DNA of 64,000 bases from Lachnospiraceae bacterium (GTDB taxonomy: Bacteria > Bacillota > Clostridia > Lachnospirales > Lachnospiraceae): assembly GCA_009779895.1 (NCBI GenBank), contig WRBB01000008.1, forward strand, positions 23,565 through 87,564, given 5' to 3'. Each line of letters begins with the position of its first letter. Position 1 is the first letter of the stretch. A program made the position numbers and the translations under genes. Below are positions 27,454-36,766 of this stretch, in pieces. Below the pieces are notes generated by a model, which worked only from the letters and a program-made list of their open reading frames with translations, did no database searches and was not told the origin of the DNA.

Positions 27454-28341
27454 TTAAAATAACTCCTTTAGTATTTCCTTAGATAATCCAAATCGTGCCG
27501 TTAACAGTGGGTCTACGACCTGTGCAATCTCTGCATCTCCGATAGCACTTAACAGCATTCCTGCTTCATTAAAAGAAAGTCCCAGTTTCTTTTGAACAAA
27601 ACCTTGCATTTCTAACGTTGCGATTTTTACTGCTTCTAATAAATGCTCATGGGAAGCAATGGTATAAAAGTGGGTATCCGTTTCTAAGATAGGGTGGTTG
27701 ATACTTTGCCCTTTTAAAACTTCAACGGCAACGGTTACTTTTCCGCCAATTTCCACTCCGGTTACCATGATTTCGCCATCGCCCATGGCAGCGTGTAGGT
27801 CACCCATTGCCAAAAGAGCACCTTTGGTAAAAACAGGAAAATAAAGAGTGGTACCGGCTACGATTTTTTTATTGTCCATATTACCGCCATGACAATTAGG
27901 TGTACCACAGGGAATGGAGTCTGTTTTTGGAGCAACACCGATGACCCCAATCATAGGATTTATAGGAATTTTGATATCGTTATGAAATAAGGCGAAACCA
28001 TCAACAATAGGCAATATTTTTACTTGTGGGGTAGTCACCAAATCACCCAACAAGCCGGCACCCGGAATGGTTGCCATCACACCTTGTTTGTCAATTTCCA
28101 TGCGTTTAATATGCACTTTTAAGACATCCCCAACTTCGGCACCCTCTATAAACAAGGGACCTGTAGCCGGGTTTACGGTATCCCAGTTTAAAGCGTTGAT
28201 TTCTTGCTTTTCAGAGATAATTTGATTCTGAAAAGCATCAAAAACCTCAAATGCTACGGTAGTTCCGCTAGGAACTGTCAAAACGGGTTTGTTTTTACGG
28301 CTCATTTGATAGATGGCATGTTCTTTTTTTATCTGATGCAT
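27454..28341 (-). CDS. Acetamidase/formamidase family protein
   Basis: The 295-residue protein belongs to the FmdA/AmdA family of amidases that hydrolyse formamide, acetamide or related amides to ammonia and acid. Recognisable parts are NPATGPLFIEGAEVGDVL, MIGVIGVAP, PCGTPNCHGGNMD, FPVFTKGALLAMGDLHAAMGDGE and the C-terminal VDPLLTARF. The length matches bacterial members. The ATG is preceded by AAGGAAC. It is the last gene of the GntR-ABC-deacylase run, 33 bp after the deacylase. A natural reading is that both hydrolyse amide bonds, but the physiological amide is unknown. Confidence 0.88.
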   Translation of the reverse strand: MHQIKKEHAIYQMSRKNKPVLTVPSGTTVAFEVFDAFQNQIISEKQEINALNWDTVNPATGPLFIEGAEVGDVLKVHIKRMEIDKQGVMATIPGAGLLGDLVTTPQVKILPIVDGFALFHNDIKIPINPMIGVIGVAPKTDSIPCGTPNCHGGNMDNKKIVAGTTLYFPVFTKGALLAMGDLHAAMGDGEIMVTGVEIGGKVTVAVEVLKGQSINHPILETDTHFYTIASHEHLLEAVKIATLEMQGFVQKKLGLSFNEAGMLLSAIGDAEIAQVVDPLLTARFGLSKEILKELF

Positions 28342-28374
28342 TATGTTCCTTCTTTCTTTATATAATATAAAAAA

Positions 28375-29943
28375 TCAATTATTATTTTTTAACACCATTT
28401 GTCCGCAGGTTGATGGTGTATATACCCCGTTGTCCACAACAATATTACCATTTATGAATACATATGTTATTCCGTTTGGCGTAGCATTTGGTGTTTTAAG
28501 GTCAACACTTAGCTTTTTAAAATCAAATACGGTGATGTCAGCAAAATTCCCACTTTTTAGTATGCCACGCGATGGTAAGCCGAATCGCTCTGCCGTTTTG
28601 CCCGACATTTTGTGGATTATCTTCTCAAGAGGAAGATTTGCTTCCCTTGCTTTTATTAAAAAGTATGGCAAACCTTGAAATGCAGCTTGGTTTTGAATGC
28701 CGCGATCCTCGATCCAAGCATCGGTCATAAGCATGGAAAGGTCATCTTGCATAAGTGTCCGGATAATTTCTTCATTGTTATATTTGCTAATGTAAATACG
28801 TGCGGTTCCATTTGATAATTCCACTAATTTCAGGTACATATCAATTTTGGATAATCTTTCCATTTTTGCTAGTTCTGCAATGTTTTTACCCAAATAATCT
28901 TTGTATTTTTTATCCATATCGGCAATTAAAAAATCATCAAAATCAAGTCCCAGTAGTTTTCTGGTGATGTTAATTAATAGTTTTAGCCTAAGTTGTACAA
29001 ACTTATTTTTGCGTTTTTCCAAAGACAGACCCATATACCATGGCGGCAATATGACGGTAATGGTACTTGCGCCATGACAAAAAGCATAAAAATCATAAGT
29101 TATTCCTAGTGTATGTATTTTGTTTAGTAGCCAATCGCAACTATTCCACGTGGATTTACCCACACAGATCAAATGACTGTAATGTAATTTGACACCGGAT
29201 TCTTTTGCAATGGTTGCAACTTCATCAAAGGCTAGTTCAATATGCGGCCTTGTAAAAATAGGTCGATAGGAAAGGCTGATTTTAGAACAGGCTCGTGGAT
29301 GCACAGTTAGGATACCATCATATTTGGCAACTTCTTTGGAGAAAGCAACAAGCTCTGAAAATGGTGCATATAATCCGGGCTCATACATCAACCCGAGACT
29401 TCCGCCGAAAGCACCTGCTTTTAGAGCTTCGTTCACATAAAACAATAGTTCTTTCATTTGTGTTTTTGATAATGGAGCTGAAGTATTTCCATTGATACCT
29501 GCTCGGATGGTTCCATGCCCCACAAGGGGCGCAATATTCATGTGCAAGCGTCCCTGTGCAGTTGTTAAAAATTGTGCAAAACTTCCCGGATTTTCTCCAT
29601 GAAAAATCCCACCGCCAACTTGGGCTTTAAAGGGACTGTTTTCTGCTATACCAAAGGGGGAGAGTCCACAGTTGCCTGTAATCTGGGTTGTTATCCCTTG
29701 CTTGATAAAAGGGGCAAAGTACTGTTCTGTTTCATCCTTATTTACAAAAAAATCATTGTGGCTATGGGCATCAATAAATCCGGGTGCAATGCACAGTCCG
29801 CTACAGTCAATGGTTTTGTCAACCTTGCTGTTGATGTTTGTGTCAATTTCAACAATTTGTTGTTCCTCAACTAAAACATCCCCAATAAACGCAGGTTGAC
29901 CGGTGCCATCATATACAAATCCATTTTTTAGTAATGTTTTCAT
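28375..29943 (-). CDS. N-acyl-D-amino-acid deacylase (D-aminoacylase) family amidohydrolase
   Basis: The 522-residue protein is a member of the amidohydrolase superfamily. Metal ligands His60 and His62 are in PGFIDAHSHND. NCGLSPFG supplies the Cys ligand typical of D-aminoacylases. GGSLGLMYEPG, the HPRACS region and VKLHYSHLICVGK follow. The C-terminus has SGKTAERFGLPSRGILKSGNFADITVFD, the common end of these enzymes. It would release D-amino acids from N-acyl derivatives; other family members act on D-glutamate, D-aspartate or dipeptides. Its start overlaps the permease stop by one base (TAATG). Confidence 0.88.
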   Translation of the reverse strand: MKTLLKNGFVYDGTGQPAFIGDVLVEEQQIVEIDTNINSKVDKTIDCSGLCIAPGFIDAHSHNDFFVNKDETEQYFAPFIKQGITTQITGNCGLSPFGIAENSPFKAQVGGGIFHGENPGSFAQFLTTAQGRLHMNIAPLVGHGTIRAGINGNTSAPLSKTQMKELLFYVNEALKAGAFGGSLGLMYEPGLYAPFSELVAFSKEVAKYDGILTVHPRACSKISLSYRPIFTRPHIELAFDEVATIAKESGVKLHYSHLICVGKSTWNSCDWLLNKIHTLGITYDFYAFCHGASTITVILPPWYMGLSLEKRKNKFVQLRLKLLINITRKLLGLDFDDFLIADMDKKYKDYLGKNIAELAKMERLSKIDMYLKLVELSNGTARIYISKYNNEEIIRTLMQDDLSMLMTDAWIEDRGIQNQAAFQGLPYFLIKAREANLPLEKIIHKMSGKTAERFGLPSRGILKSGNFADITVFDFKKLSVDLKTPNATPNGITYVFINGNIVVDNGVYTPSTCGQMVLKNNN

Positions 29944-30749
29944 TAGTCTAAATTCACCTTTTTTTGTATAATTATTCCGCTACCGAAATAAAATCCGCCG
30001 CCGAATAGGATAGATAATCCCGCTACGATTCCATAGGAAACCCATAAAATTAAGGGGCCGCCCATATACATGCCTACACCGATTAAATTGGGAAGAAAAA
30101 CTAAGGTATAAATGGTATTCATAATAAAATAGATAATAATATAAGCCAAAACGCTACCGACAATTTTATGTTTGCCATACAATTGTCCAACGGTTACGCT
30201 GAAATATCCCATCATCAAAGAGTAGAATAGGGAAAGAAAGACGATTCCGGCAGTAATGATCAGAAAGGATATCAATCCCATACCGAGTTCATTTTGCATG
30301 CTGTAAGAGGTATATTGTAACTCTAAAATAAATTCGGCGAAGTAGTCCATTGTAAGGTAATCCACAGCACTTGCAGCGATTACGGCAATAATTGAAAATA
30401 TAGATATCAGCACATTGGCCAGATACCAAAGAAAGCCTGTAATTACTTTTGAGCCCAGGATGGTCCACGTAGAAAGGGGCAAGGTCAAGGTTAAGTAACC
30501 TTGGCGGGAAAAGATGCTACGATAGTAGTGGATAATCGGATAGAAAAATGAGGCACCACTAACAGCCAACAAAGCAAGGCAGTAGGTCATAATTAATAAA
30601 GTGAGTAAAGGCCAAGCCCTTTGACTGCCAAATAATGGTGTAAGACCCAATGCGATACCAATGAATGTGATAACAATAATAATGAGATTCAAAGGTAGAA
30701 GCAGTCGTCCTGTTTCTTTGATATCATGTTTTAATAGTTTTCCTAACAT
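29943..30749 (-). CDS. ABC-2 type membrane permease
   Basis: A 268-residue integral membrane protein with about six hydrophobic segments, including PLNLIIIVITFIGIALGL, LIMTYCLALLAVSGASFFY, ILGSKVITGFLWYLANVLI, GLISFLIITAGIVFLSLFY and ILWVSYGIVAGLSILFGGG. It has no ATPase motifs and matches the permease half of YtrBC-like exporters. It overlaps the ATPase gene by 7 bases and the deacylase by one, so it must act with them. The transported substrate is not identifiable. Confidence 0.85.
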   Translation of the reverse strand: MLGKLLKHDIKETGRLLLPLNLIIIVITFIGIALGLTPLFGSQRAWPLLTLLIMTYCLALLAVSGASFFYPIIHYYRSIFSRQGYLTLTLPLSTWTILGSKVITGFLWYLANVLISIFSIIAVIAASAVDYLTMDYFAEFILELQYTSYSMQNELGMGLISFLIITAGIVFLSLFYSLMMGYFSVTVGQLYGKHKIVGSVLAYIIIYFIMNTIYTLVFLPNLIGVGMYMGGPLILWVSYGIVAGLSILFGGGFYFGSGIIIQKKVNLD

Positions 30750-31444
30750 CTAAACACCTCCCTAAAAGTAGCATCAACAGACTTTCCTTCTTTTTCTCTT
30801 AGTTCATCAACCGTACAGCTCATATTGATTTGTCCTTCTTTAATAAAAATCACATCATCAAGGATATTTTCAATATCCGTAATCAGATGGGTTGATATAA
30901 TAATGGATGCTGTTTCATCATAATTTTGCAAAATGGTATTAATAATATAATCCCGTGCAGCAGGGTCAACGCCGGCAATGGGTTCATCCAGTATATAAAG
31001 GGCAGCCCGGCGGCTCATAACCAAAACCAATTGTACTTTTTCTTTTGTACCCTTGGACATGGTTTTTAGTTTGTCATATGCGTTGATATTTAAAGCACCT
31101 AACATGTTATAGGCACGGTGTGGGTCAAAATCGCTATAGAAATCCACAAAGTAATCAATGATGTCTTTCACCCGCATACTTTCGTTTAAGTATGTGCGAT
31201 CAGGTAAATAGGAAATAGAAGCTTTGCTTTCAATACCAATGGGATGACCCAAAACAGAAAGCTCTCCTTGATCAGGGGTCAAAAGTCCCATTACCAATTT
31301 AATCAAAGTGGTCTTACCGCTGCCGTTTGGTCCCAATAGGCCAATGATACGCCCTTTGTTAATGGTAAGGGTTACGCCGTTTAAGGCACATTTGTTACCG
31401 TAATATTTTGTGATACCGTTTATCTTTAATAATGTTTCAGTCAC
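30743..31444 (-). CDS. ABC transporter ATP-binding protein
   Basis: A 233-residue ATPase with Walker A GPNGSGKTT near residue 37 and the signature replaced by MSKGTKEKVQLVLVMSR (the degenerate K-G-T-K form typical of ABC-2 exporters). Walker B is LYILDEPIAGVDP, and the switch His is in IIISTHLI. It pairs with the permease downstream. It overlaps the GntR gene by 8 bases, the arrangement known from GntR-ABC operons such as ytrABC of Bacillus. Confidence 0.93.
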   Translation of the reverse strand: MTETLLKINGITKYYGNKCALNGVTLTINKGRIIGLLGPNGSGKTTLIKLVMGLLTPDQGELSVLGHPIGIESKASISYLPDRTYLNESMRVKDIIDYFVDFYSDFDPHRAYNMLGALNINAYDKLKTMSKGTKEKVQLVLVMSRRAALYILDEPIAGVDPAARDYIINTILQNYDETASIIISTHLITDIENILDDVIFIKEGQINMSCTVDELREKEGKSVDATFREVFRC

Positions 31445-31814
31445 CGTTACGCACCTCCATTCCGGATTTTTTAGCCAGCTCCAAGGTTTCCTCTAGTTGA
31501 AAACCCAATTGTTTCATGTTTTGAAGAAAGTCTTGAATTATTTTCTCGGCCAATTGTTTTTTTGTTTGTTTAATCATTTCCTTGTCCTCCGCAATAAACC
31601 TTCCGCAGGTTCGTTTTGAAAAAATCAATCCCGTTTGCTCTAATTCGGCATATGCTTTTTGTATGGTATTGGGATTGACAGCCGCTTCGCTGGCCAATTC
31701 TCGTACGCTGGGGAGTTTGTCGCCCGGCGCATAATGCCCTGCGACAATGTCACTTTGAATTTTTTCGACGATTTGTAGGAAGATCGGGCGGTCAGAATTT
31801 AAATGCCATGTCAT
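31437..31814 (-). CDS. GntR-family (YtrA-type) transcriptional regulator
   Basis: A 125-residue repressor with the GntR winged helix in residues about 10-75 (IFLQIVEKIQSDIVAGHYAPGDKLPSVRE, broken here as RPIFLQIVEKI and GDKLPSVRELA). A short helical C-terminus without an effector domain follows, as in YtrA. It heads a run of overlapping genes: GntR, ABC ATPase, permease, deacylase, amidase. It most likely represses its own operon through the palindrome at 31864-31885, in response to an unknown envelope or substrate signal. GAGGTG precedes the ATG. Confidence 0.9.
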   Translation of the reverse strand: MTWHLNSDRPIFLQIVEKIQSDIVAGHYAPGDKLPSVRELASEAAVNPNTIQKAYAELEQTGLIFSKRTCGRFIAEDKEMIKQTKKQLAEKIIQDFLQNMKQLGFQLEETLELAKKSGMEVRNGD

Positions 31815-31863
31815 AATCGTGTTGTCACCTCATTTCGAAAGTGGTAGGTTTGTAGGAACAATG

Positions 31864-31885
31864 GTGTATCAATTAATTAATACAC
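31864..31885. promoter_or_regulatory. Palindromic operator upstream of the GntR operon
   Basis: GTGTATCAATTAATTAATACAC spans 22 bases; outer halves GTGTAT and ATACAC are perfect inverted repeats around an AT-rich centre. Two central bases break the symmetry. It lies 50 bp before the gntR start, where a YtrA-type autorepressor would be expected to bind. Confidence 0.7.
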
Positions 31886-31937
31886 TAGTACAATAACACA
31901 TAACAATAGAGAATGCAAGAGGAAATGGTTAAGTTTG

Positions 31938-31966
31938 TTGAATTGCTTTGTGTGTTAGGCTATAAT
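31938..31966 (+). promoter_or_regulatory. Promoter of the methyltransferase gene
   Basis: TTGAAT (31938-31943) and TATAAT (31961-31966) are 17 bp apart, 32 bp before the start codon. Confidence 0.6.
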
Positions 31967-31998
31967 TGGGTTGTAGGTAGAAGGTAGGGTGATTTGTC

Positions 31999-32766
31999 AT
32001 GGAAATATATAAAAGCTTTTCGGTAGTATATGATGATTTTATGGATAATGTTCCTTATGAAACATGGGGCAAACATATTCGTGAAATTTTATTAGAGTAT
32101 GGAATAAAGGATGGTTTGATTTTAGATTTGGGTTGTGGTACAGGCACCATGACGGAAATTTTGGCCGGTTATGGCTATGATATGATAGGATTGGATAATT
32201 CCGTGGAAATGCTGGAAATCGCACGGGAAAAACAGATAAAATCATCTTTGGATATTTTGTATCTGCAACAAGATATGAGCAGTTTTGAATTGTATGGTAC
32301 GGTGCGAGCCATTGTTTGTCTTTGTGATAGCTTGAATTATATCACCCGAATAGAGGATTTGGCAAAGATGTTTCATTGGGTGGATTTTTATCTTGACCCA
32401 AAGGGCTTATTTATTTTTGATTTTAATACAGCGTACAAGTATAAATATGTTTTGGGTAATCAGATTATTGCCGAAAACCGAGTGGACAAAAGTTTTATTT
32501 GGGAGAATTATTATCATGAAAAAGAAAAGATAAATGAGATAGAGTTGACCCTATTTATTGCAGAAACACATGAACGACAAGGGTTATTGTTTCGAAAGCA
32601 TGAGGAAGTTCACTATCAAAGAGCTTATGAATGGATGGAAATTAAGACATTGTTAGAAGAGAAAGGCTTAGAAGCGCAAGGTGTCTTTGATGGGTATAGT
32701 AAAAAGAAAGCAACGTCTAAAAGTGAAAGGGTTTTAGGGATCGCAAGAGAACAAAAGAAAGAGTAG
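31999..32766 (+). CDS. Class I SAM-dependent methyltransferase
   Basis: The 255-residue protein has a Rossmann methyltransferase fold with SAM motif I LDLGCGTGTMTEIL (residues about 41-54), an acidic end of strand 2 (MIGLDNSVEML), and CLCDSLNYI in motif IV position. The N-terminal YDDFMDNVPYETW is common to a Clostridia family usually annotated only as methyltransferase; the substrate is unknown. It is divergent from the GntR operon and followed 16 bp later by hslO, so the two may be co-transcribed. Confidence 0.85.
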   Translation: MEIYKSFSVVYDDFMDNVPYETWGKHIREILLEYGIKDGLILDLGCGTGTMTEILAGYGYDMIGLDNSVEMLEIAREKQIKSSLDILYLQQDMSSFELYGTVRAIVCLCDSLNYITRIEDLAKMFHWVDFYLDPKGLFIFDFNTAYKYKYVLGNQIIAENRVDKSFIWENYYHEKEKINEIELTLFIAETHERQGLLFRKHEEVHYQRAYEWMEIKTLLEEKGLEAQGVFDGYSKKKATSKSERVLGIAREQKKE

Positions 32767-32782
32767 AAAAGAGGATGTATTA

Positions 32783-33667
32783 GTGTCAGATTATATTGTA
32801 AGAGCAATAGCAGGAAATTCTCAGATTCGAGCTTTTGCGGCAGTTACTACAAATTTAGTAGAAGAGGCAAGAGTGCGTCATGAGACAAGCCCCGTTGCTA
32901 CGGCGGCTTTAGGTCGCTTGTTGACGGCCGGGGCGATGATGGGTAGCATGATGAAAAATGACGATGATGTTTTAACGCTGTTGATTAAATGCGGCGGTAA
33001 AATTGGCGGTGTGACAGTGACGGCGGATAGCCAAGGTCATGTAAAGGGTTATGTAAATAATCCTCATGTGATGTTGCCGCCGAAAAACGGCAAACTGGAC
33101 GTAGGTGGCGCATTGGGTCCAGGTTTTATACAGGTGATTAAGGATATGGGTTTAAAAGAGCCCTATTCCGGTCAGACGGTTTTACAAACAGGTGAAATAG
33201 GGGATGATTTGAGTTATTATTTTGCCACATCTGAACAAGTGCCTTCTTCTGTAGGATTAGGTGTTTTGATGACTTTAGACAACCATGTAAAAGCAGCGGG
33301 TGGTTTTATTATCCAAGTTATGCCATTTATTACGGAATCGATTTTGCAGAAATTAGAACAAAACATTCAAAATATCACCACGGTGACAGAGATATTAGAG
33401 GAAAATGCAAGGGCGGAGGTTATGCTAAAAAAGGTTTTAGATGGTTTGGATGTGGAGATTACGGATATAATTCCGGCAGCATTTTACTGTAATTGTTCCA
33501 AGGAACGGATTGAAAAAGCTATCATCAGTGTTGGGGAAGATGAAATAAAATCTATGATTGCAGATGGGGAAACGGTGGAAGTGATGTGTCACTTCTGCAA
33601 TACGGCATATTATTATACAGTAGAAGCGTTGCAGGAAATTTTACAAAAAGCGAAAAAACCGAGGTAA
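32783..33667 (+). CDS. hslO: Hsp33 redox-regulated chaperone
   Basis: Hsp33 is a cytoplasmic holdase activated when oxidative stress releases zinc from its four cysteines. The 294-residue protein has N-terminal DYIVRAIAGNSQIRAFAA, GRLLTAGAMMG and the KDMGLKEPYSGQ region. The zinc-binding C-terminus has the motifs CNCSKE and CHFCN, so all four cysteines are present. The start is GTG with GAGGATG upstream. Confidence 0.96.
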   Translation: MSDYIVRAIAGNSQIRAFAAVTTNLVEEARVRHETSPVATAALGRLLTAGAMMGSMMKNDDDVLTLLIKCGGKIGGVTVTADSQGHVKGYVNNPHVMLPPKNGKLDVGGALGPGFIQVIKDMGLKEPYSGQTVLQTGEIGDDLSYYFATSEQVPSSVGLGVLMTLDNHVKAAGGFIIQVMPFITESILQKLEQNIQNITTVTEILEENARAEVMLKKVLDGLDVEITDIIPAAFYCNCSKERIEKAIISVGEDEIKSMIADGETVEVMCHFCNTAYYYTVEALQEILQKAKKPR

Positions 33668-33669
33668 CT

Positions 33670-34509
33670 ATGGATTACAATTATGAATTGATTATACCAA
33701 ATAGTGATTTGCCTTTTAAAATGTTTTTGTTTGAAGAGCCGGATGGAAATTATTATCGGAATAAACATTGGCATCGTTCGATAGAAATCTTTGCGATTTT
33801 GGAAGGCGGTTTGATTTTTCAAATCAATGACAAGAAATATCCTTTGGGGAAAAATGATTTTATTATTGTTAATTCCAATGAAATTCATGGGATTGATGCA
33901 CCAATTCCCAATCATACCATTGTGATTCAGATACCGCTTAAAACCTTTGAAAACTACTATACGGGAGATCAGTTTATTCGTTTTACCCATGTGGCGATGA
34001 ATGAAGACAGACAACTCACCCATGTGATTCACAAGATGTATCAGGCTTATGAAGAGAAAAAATTGGGATATGAGTTACAAGTGCAAAGTGATTTTTATGC
34101 GTTGTTGCATTTGATGGTGACTACTTACCGAGAGCGTGATGCCAGTGCTGATATGATAAAATTGAGCAAACGTTTGAATCGCTTGGCTATTATTACGGGA
34201 TATATAAAAGAAAATTATAAAAGTGATTTGTCTTTGGAAAATCTGGCAGAGATATTTGGATATTCTCCCACTTACCTATCACGGATGTTTCAAAAATACG
34301 CCAATATCAATTATAAAAGTTATTTGCAAAGCATTCGCTTGGAGTACGGGTATCGGGAATTGTTGGAAACAGACATAAGTATTAGTCAAATTGCCATGAA
34401 CCATGGATTTCCCAATAACAAGGCCTTTTCCAGAGCTTTTTTGGGAAAATATGGTGTTTTGCCCAGCCGTTATCGAAAAGAAAAAAGACAAGAAAGTGCC
34501 ATTGTTTAG
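33670..34509 (+). CDS. AraC-family regulator with N-terminal cupin
   Basis: The 279-residue protein has an N-terminal cupin-like effector domain (KHWHRSIEIFAILEGGL, NSNEIHGI). At the C-terminus are two helix-turn-helix motifs (LSLENLAEIFGYSPTYLSRMFQKY and ISQIAMNHGFPNNKAFSRAF) typical of AraC/XylS proteins. It is only 2 bases from the hslO stop, with GAGGT before its ATG. It lies about 100 bp before the DUF4867-isomerase-kinase genes in the same direction, so it is the likely sugar-responsive regulator of that module. Confidence 0.9.
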   Translation: MDYNYELIIPNSDLPFKMFLFEEPDGNYYRNKHWHRSIEIFAILEGGLIFQINDKKYPLGKNDFIIVNSNEIHGIDAPIPNHTIVIQIPLKTFENYYTGDQFIRFTHVAMNEDRQLTHVIHKMYQAYEEKKLGYELQVQSDFYALLHLMVTTYRERDASADMIKLSKRLNRLAIITGYIKENYKSDLSLENLAEIFGYSPTYLSRMFQKYANINYKSYLQSIRLEYGYRELLETDISISQIAMNHGFPNNKAFSRAFLGKYGVLPSRYRKEKRQESAIV

Positions 34510-34615
34510 ATAAGAAAGTGGACGAATCTTGTAGAAGAATGTGCTATTATGTGAATCATAGTGAAGAAATACCAAAAGAAATTGTTTCTATCAATAAATA
34601 TAGGAGGTTTTTGAA

Positions 34616-35233
34616 ATGAAGATTCAAAAAGTAACAGATGGGGCTTTTGCGGAGTATGGAAAAGTGCTAGAGGGTTACAGCTTTGGTGCGTTGTTGAAAG
34701 AGATGGAGCATACACCTTTGCCCAAGGATGTGATTTATGAGCCGTCGGTAGAAGAACTGGAGTCATTGCCCGTGGCTTTGGAGTTGCAAAACAGAGCGTT
34801 TGGAGGTATTCCCATTCAAATGGGTTATTGCAATGGTGACAATGTGAAATTAAATGCGGTAGAGTATCATCGTAGTTCGGAGATGGTGATTGCTGTAACG
34901 GACATTATTTTATTGTTGGGGCAACAGCAGGATATTCAGGAAGATCTAACCTATGATACAGCCCGGATTGATGCGTTTTTGGTACCGGCAGGAACGGGCG
35001 TTGAATTATATGCGACCACTTTGCATTATGCACCTTGTACAGCGCAAGCAGGCGGTTTTAGAAGTGTGGTGGTATTGCCCAAAGGAACCAATACGACATT
35101 GACTTTTGCGCGAGGCAGTCAAGGGGAAGATACATTGATTACCGCAAAAAACAAGTGGTTGATCGCCCATCCGGAGGCGAGTATTCCGGGTGCAGTAAAA
35201 GGTTTGATTGGTAAAAATATAAGCGTAGCCTAA
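34616..35233 (+). CDS. DUF4867-family protein (sugar-module cupin-like protein)
   Basis: A 205-residue protein that I recognise as the DUF4867 type often found beside L-fucose isomerase-like genes in Clostridia. Visible parts are FGGIPIQMGYCNGDNVKLNAVEYHRSSEM, quoted here only as GYCNGDNVKLNAVEYHRSSE, then VPAGTGVELYATTLHYAPC. These beta-rich blocks with His and Glu look cupin-like. The function is unknown; an epimerase, mutarotase or lactonase-like role in the sugar pathway is a guess from context. TAGGAGG precedes the ATG. It is 28 bp from the isomerase gene. Confidence 0.7.
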   Translation: MKIQKVTDGAFAEYGKVLEGYSFGALLKEMEHTPLPKDVIYEPSVEELESLPVALELQNRAFGGIPIQMGYCNGDNVKLNAVEYHRSSEMVIAVTDIILLLGQQQDIQEDLTYDTARIDAFLVPAGTGVELYATTLHYAPCTAQAGGFRSVVVLPKGTNTTLTFARGSQGEDTLITAKNKWLIAHPEASIPGAVKGLIGKNISVA

Positions 35234-35261
35234 AATCATGTAGAAAGAAAGGAAAGTGAAA

Positions 35262-36755
35262 ATGAACAGAATGCAAAATATTCCAGAACTAAAAATTGGT
35301 GTTGTAGCCGTAAGCAGAGATTGTTTTCCGGAGGCGTTGTCCGTCAATCGTCGTAAGGCTTTGATGAAAGCTTACACAGAAAAGTATGGTGCAGAAGGCA
35401 TTTATGAGTGTCCTATTTGTATTGTAGAAAGTGAAATTCATATGCTTGCGGCTTTGGAAGATGTGACAAAAGCCGGTTGTAATGCTTTGGTTATTTATCT
35501 TGGTAACTTTGGCCCTGAGATTTCGGAAACATTGTTGGCACAAAAATTCCCTGGTCCCAAAATGTTCATTGGCGCATCAGAGGAAACAGGTGACAACCTA
35601 ATTGACGGACGCGGTGATGCTTTTTGTGGTATGTTAAATGCTAGTTATAGCATCAAACTTCGTAAGTTAGCGGCATATGTTCCGGAGTATCCAATCGGGG
35701 ATGCGGGCAGATGTGCGGATATGATTCAAGAGTTTGCACCAATTGCCAGAGCGGTTTATGGGTTGCAGAATCTAAAAGTGATTAGTTTTGGACCTCGTCC
35801 ACAAAACTTTATGGCTTGTAATGCGCCGATTCAACAGATGTATGATATCGGAGTGGAAGTGGAAGAAAATTCAGAGTTGGATTTAGCCCATGCTTTTAAA
35901 GCTTTAGAAGGTGATCCAAGAATTCCTGCTCTTGTAAAAGAAATGGAAGAAGAGCTTGGTGACGGCAATAATTATCCGGAGTTATTACCAAAGTTTGCTC
36001 AATATGAGTTGACATTATTAGATTGGATTGAAAATCATAAAGGTTATCGCAAATATGTAACATTGGCATCAAAATGCTGGCCGGCATTTGAACATGAATT
36101 TGGTTTTGTGCCTTGTTATGTAAATAGCCGTATGGTTGACAGGGGTATTCCGGTGGCTTGTGAAGTGGATCTTTATGGTGCATTGAGTGAGTGGATTGGT
36201 TTGGCAATCAGTGATGATGTTGTAACATTGTTGGATATTAACAATGATGTGCCAACAGATATGTTCGAAGCGGGTATCAAAGGTAAGTTTGATTATAAGC
36301 ATACAGATACATTTATGGGTTTCCATTGTGGTAATACGCCGGCTAAGAAATTGGCGAAGTATTCTTTGGAGTACCAACGTATTATGGCATCTATGATGGG
36401 TCCTGAAATCACAAAAGGTACTTTAGAGGGAGATATTGCGCCGGGTAAGATTACATTCTATCGCTTGCAAAGTTCTCCGGATGCAAAATTAAAAGCATAT
36501 GTGGCAGAGGGTGAGGTATTGCCTGTGCCAACCCGTTCATTTGGTGGGATTGGTGTGTTTGCTATTTCTGAAATGGGAAGATTTTATCGTCATGCATTGA
36601 TTGAGGGTGGTTATCCCCATCATGGAGCTGTAGCCTTTGGACATTTTGGAAAATCTATGTTTGAGGTATTTAAATATATTGGGGTTCCTGTGGAAGAGAT
36701 TAGTTATAATAAACCGGCAGGCGTGTTGTATAAAACGGAAAATCCATGGGGTTAG
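35262..36755 (+). CDS. L-fucose/arabinose isomerase-family protein
   Basis: The 497-residue protein resembles the L-fucose isomerase family, which interconverts aldoses and ketoses with a Mn2+ cofactor. It has the FGPRPQNF and CEVDLYGALSEW regions, and GFHCGNTPAKK in the C-terminal half. The last part includes GGIGVFAISEMGRFYRH and GGYPHHGAVAFGH. The substrate is unclear: 6-deoxyhexoses (fucose, rhamnose) or pentoses (arabinose, ribulose) are all plausible. I chose ATG 35262 over GTG 35256, since AAAGGAAAG lies at the right distance. It is followed 11 bp later by an FGGY kinase. Confidence 0.85.
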   Translation: MNRMQNIPELKIGVVAVSRDCFPEALSVNRRKALMKAYTEKYGAEGIYECPICIVESEIHMLAALEDVTKAGCNALVIYLGNFGPEISETLLAQKFPGPKMFIGASEETGDNLIDGRGDAFCGMLNASYSIKLRKLAAYVPEYPIGDAGRCADMIQEFAPIARAVYGLQNLKVISFGPRPQNFMACNAPIQQMYDIGVEVEENSELDLAHAFKALEGDPRIPALVKEMEEELGDGNNYPELLPKFAQYELTLLDWIENHKGYRKYVTLASKCWPAFEHEFGFVPCYVNSRMVDRGIPVACEVDLYGALSEWIGLAISDDVVTLLDINNDVPTDMFEAGIKGKFDYKHTDTFMGFHCGNTPAKKLAKYSLEYQRIMASMMGPEITKGTLEGDIAPGKITFYRLQSSPDAKLKAYVAEGEVLPVPTRSFGGIGVFAISEMGRFYRHALIEGGYPHHGAVAFGHFGKSMFEVFKYIGVPVEEISYNKPAGVLYKTENPWG

Positions 36756-36766
36756 GAGGCTGAAAA

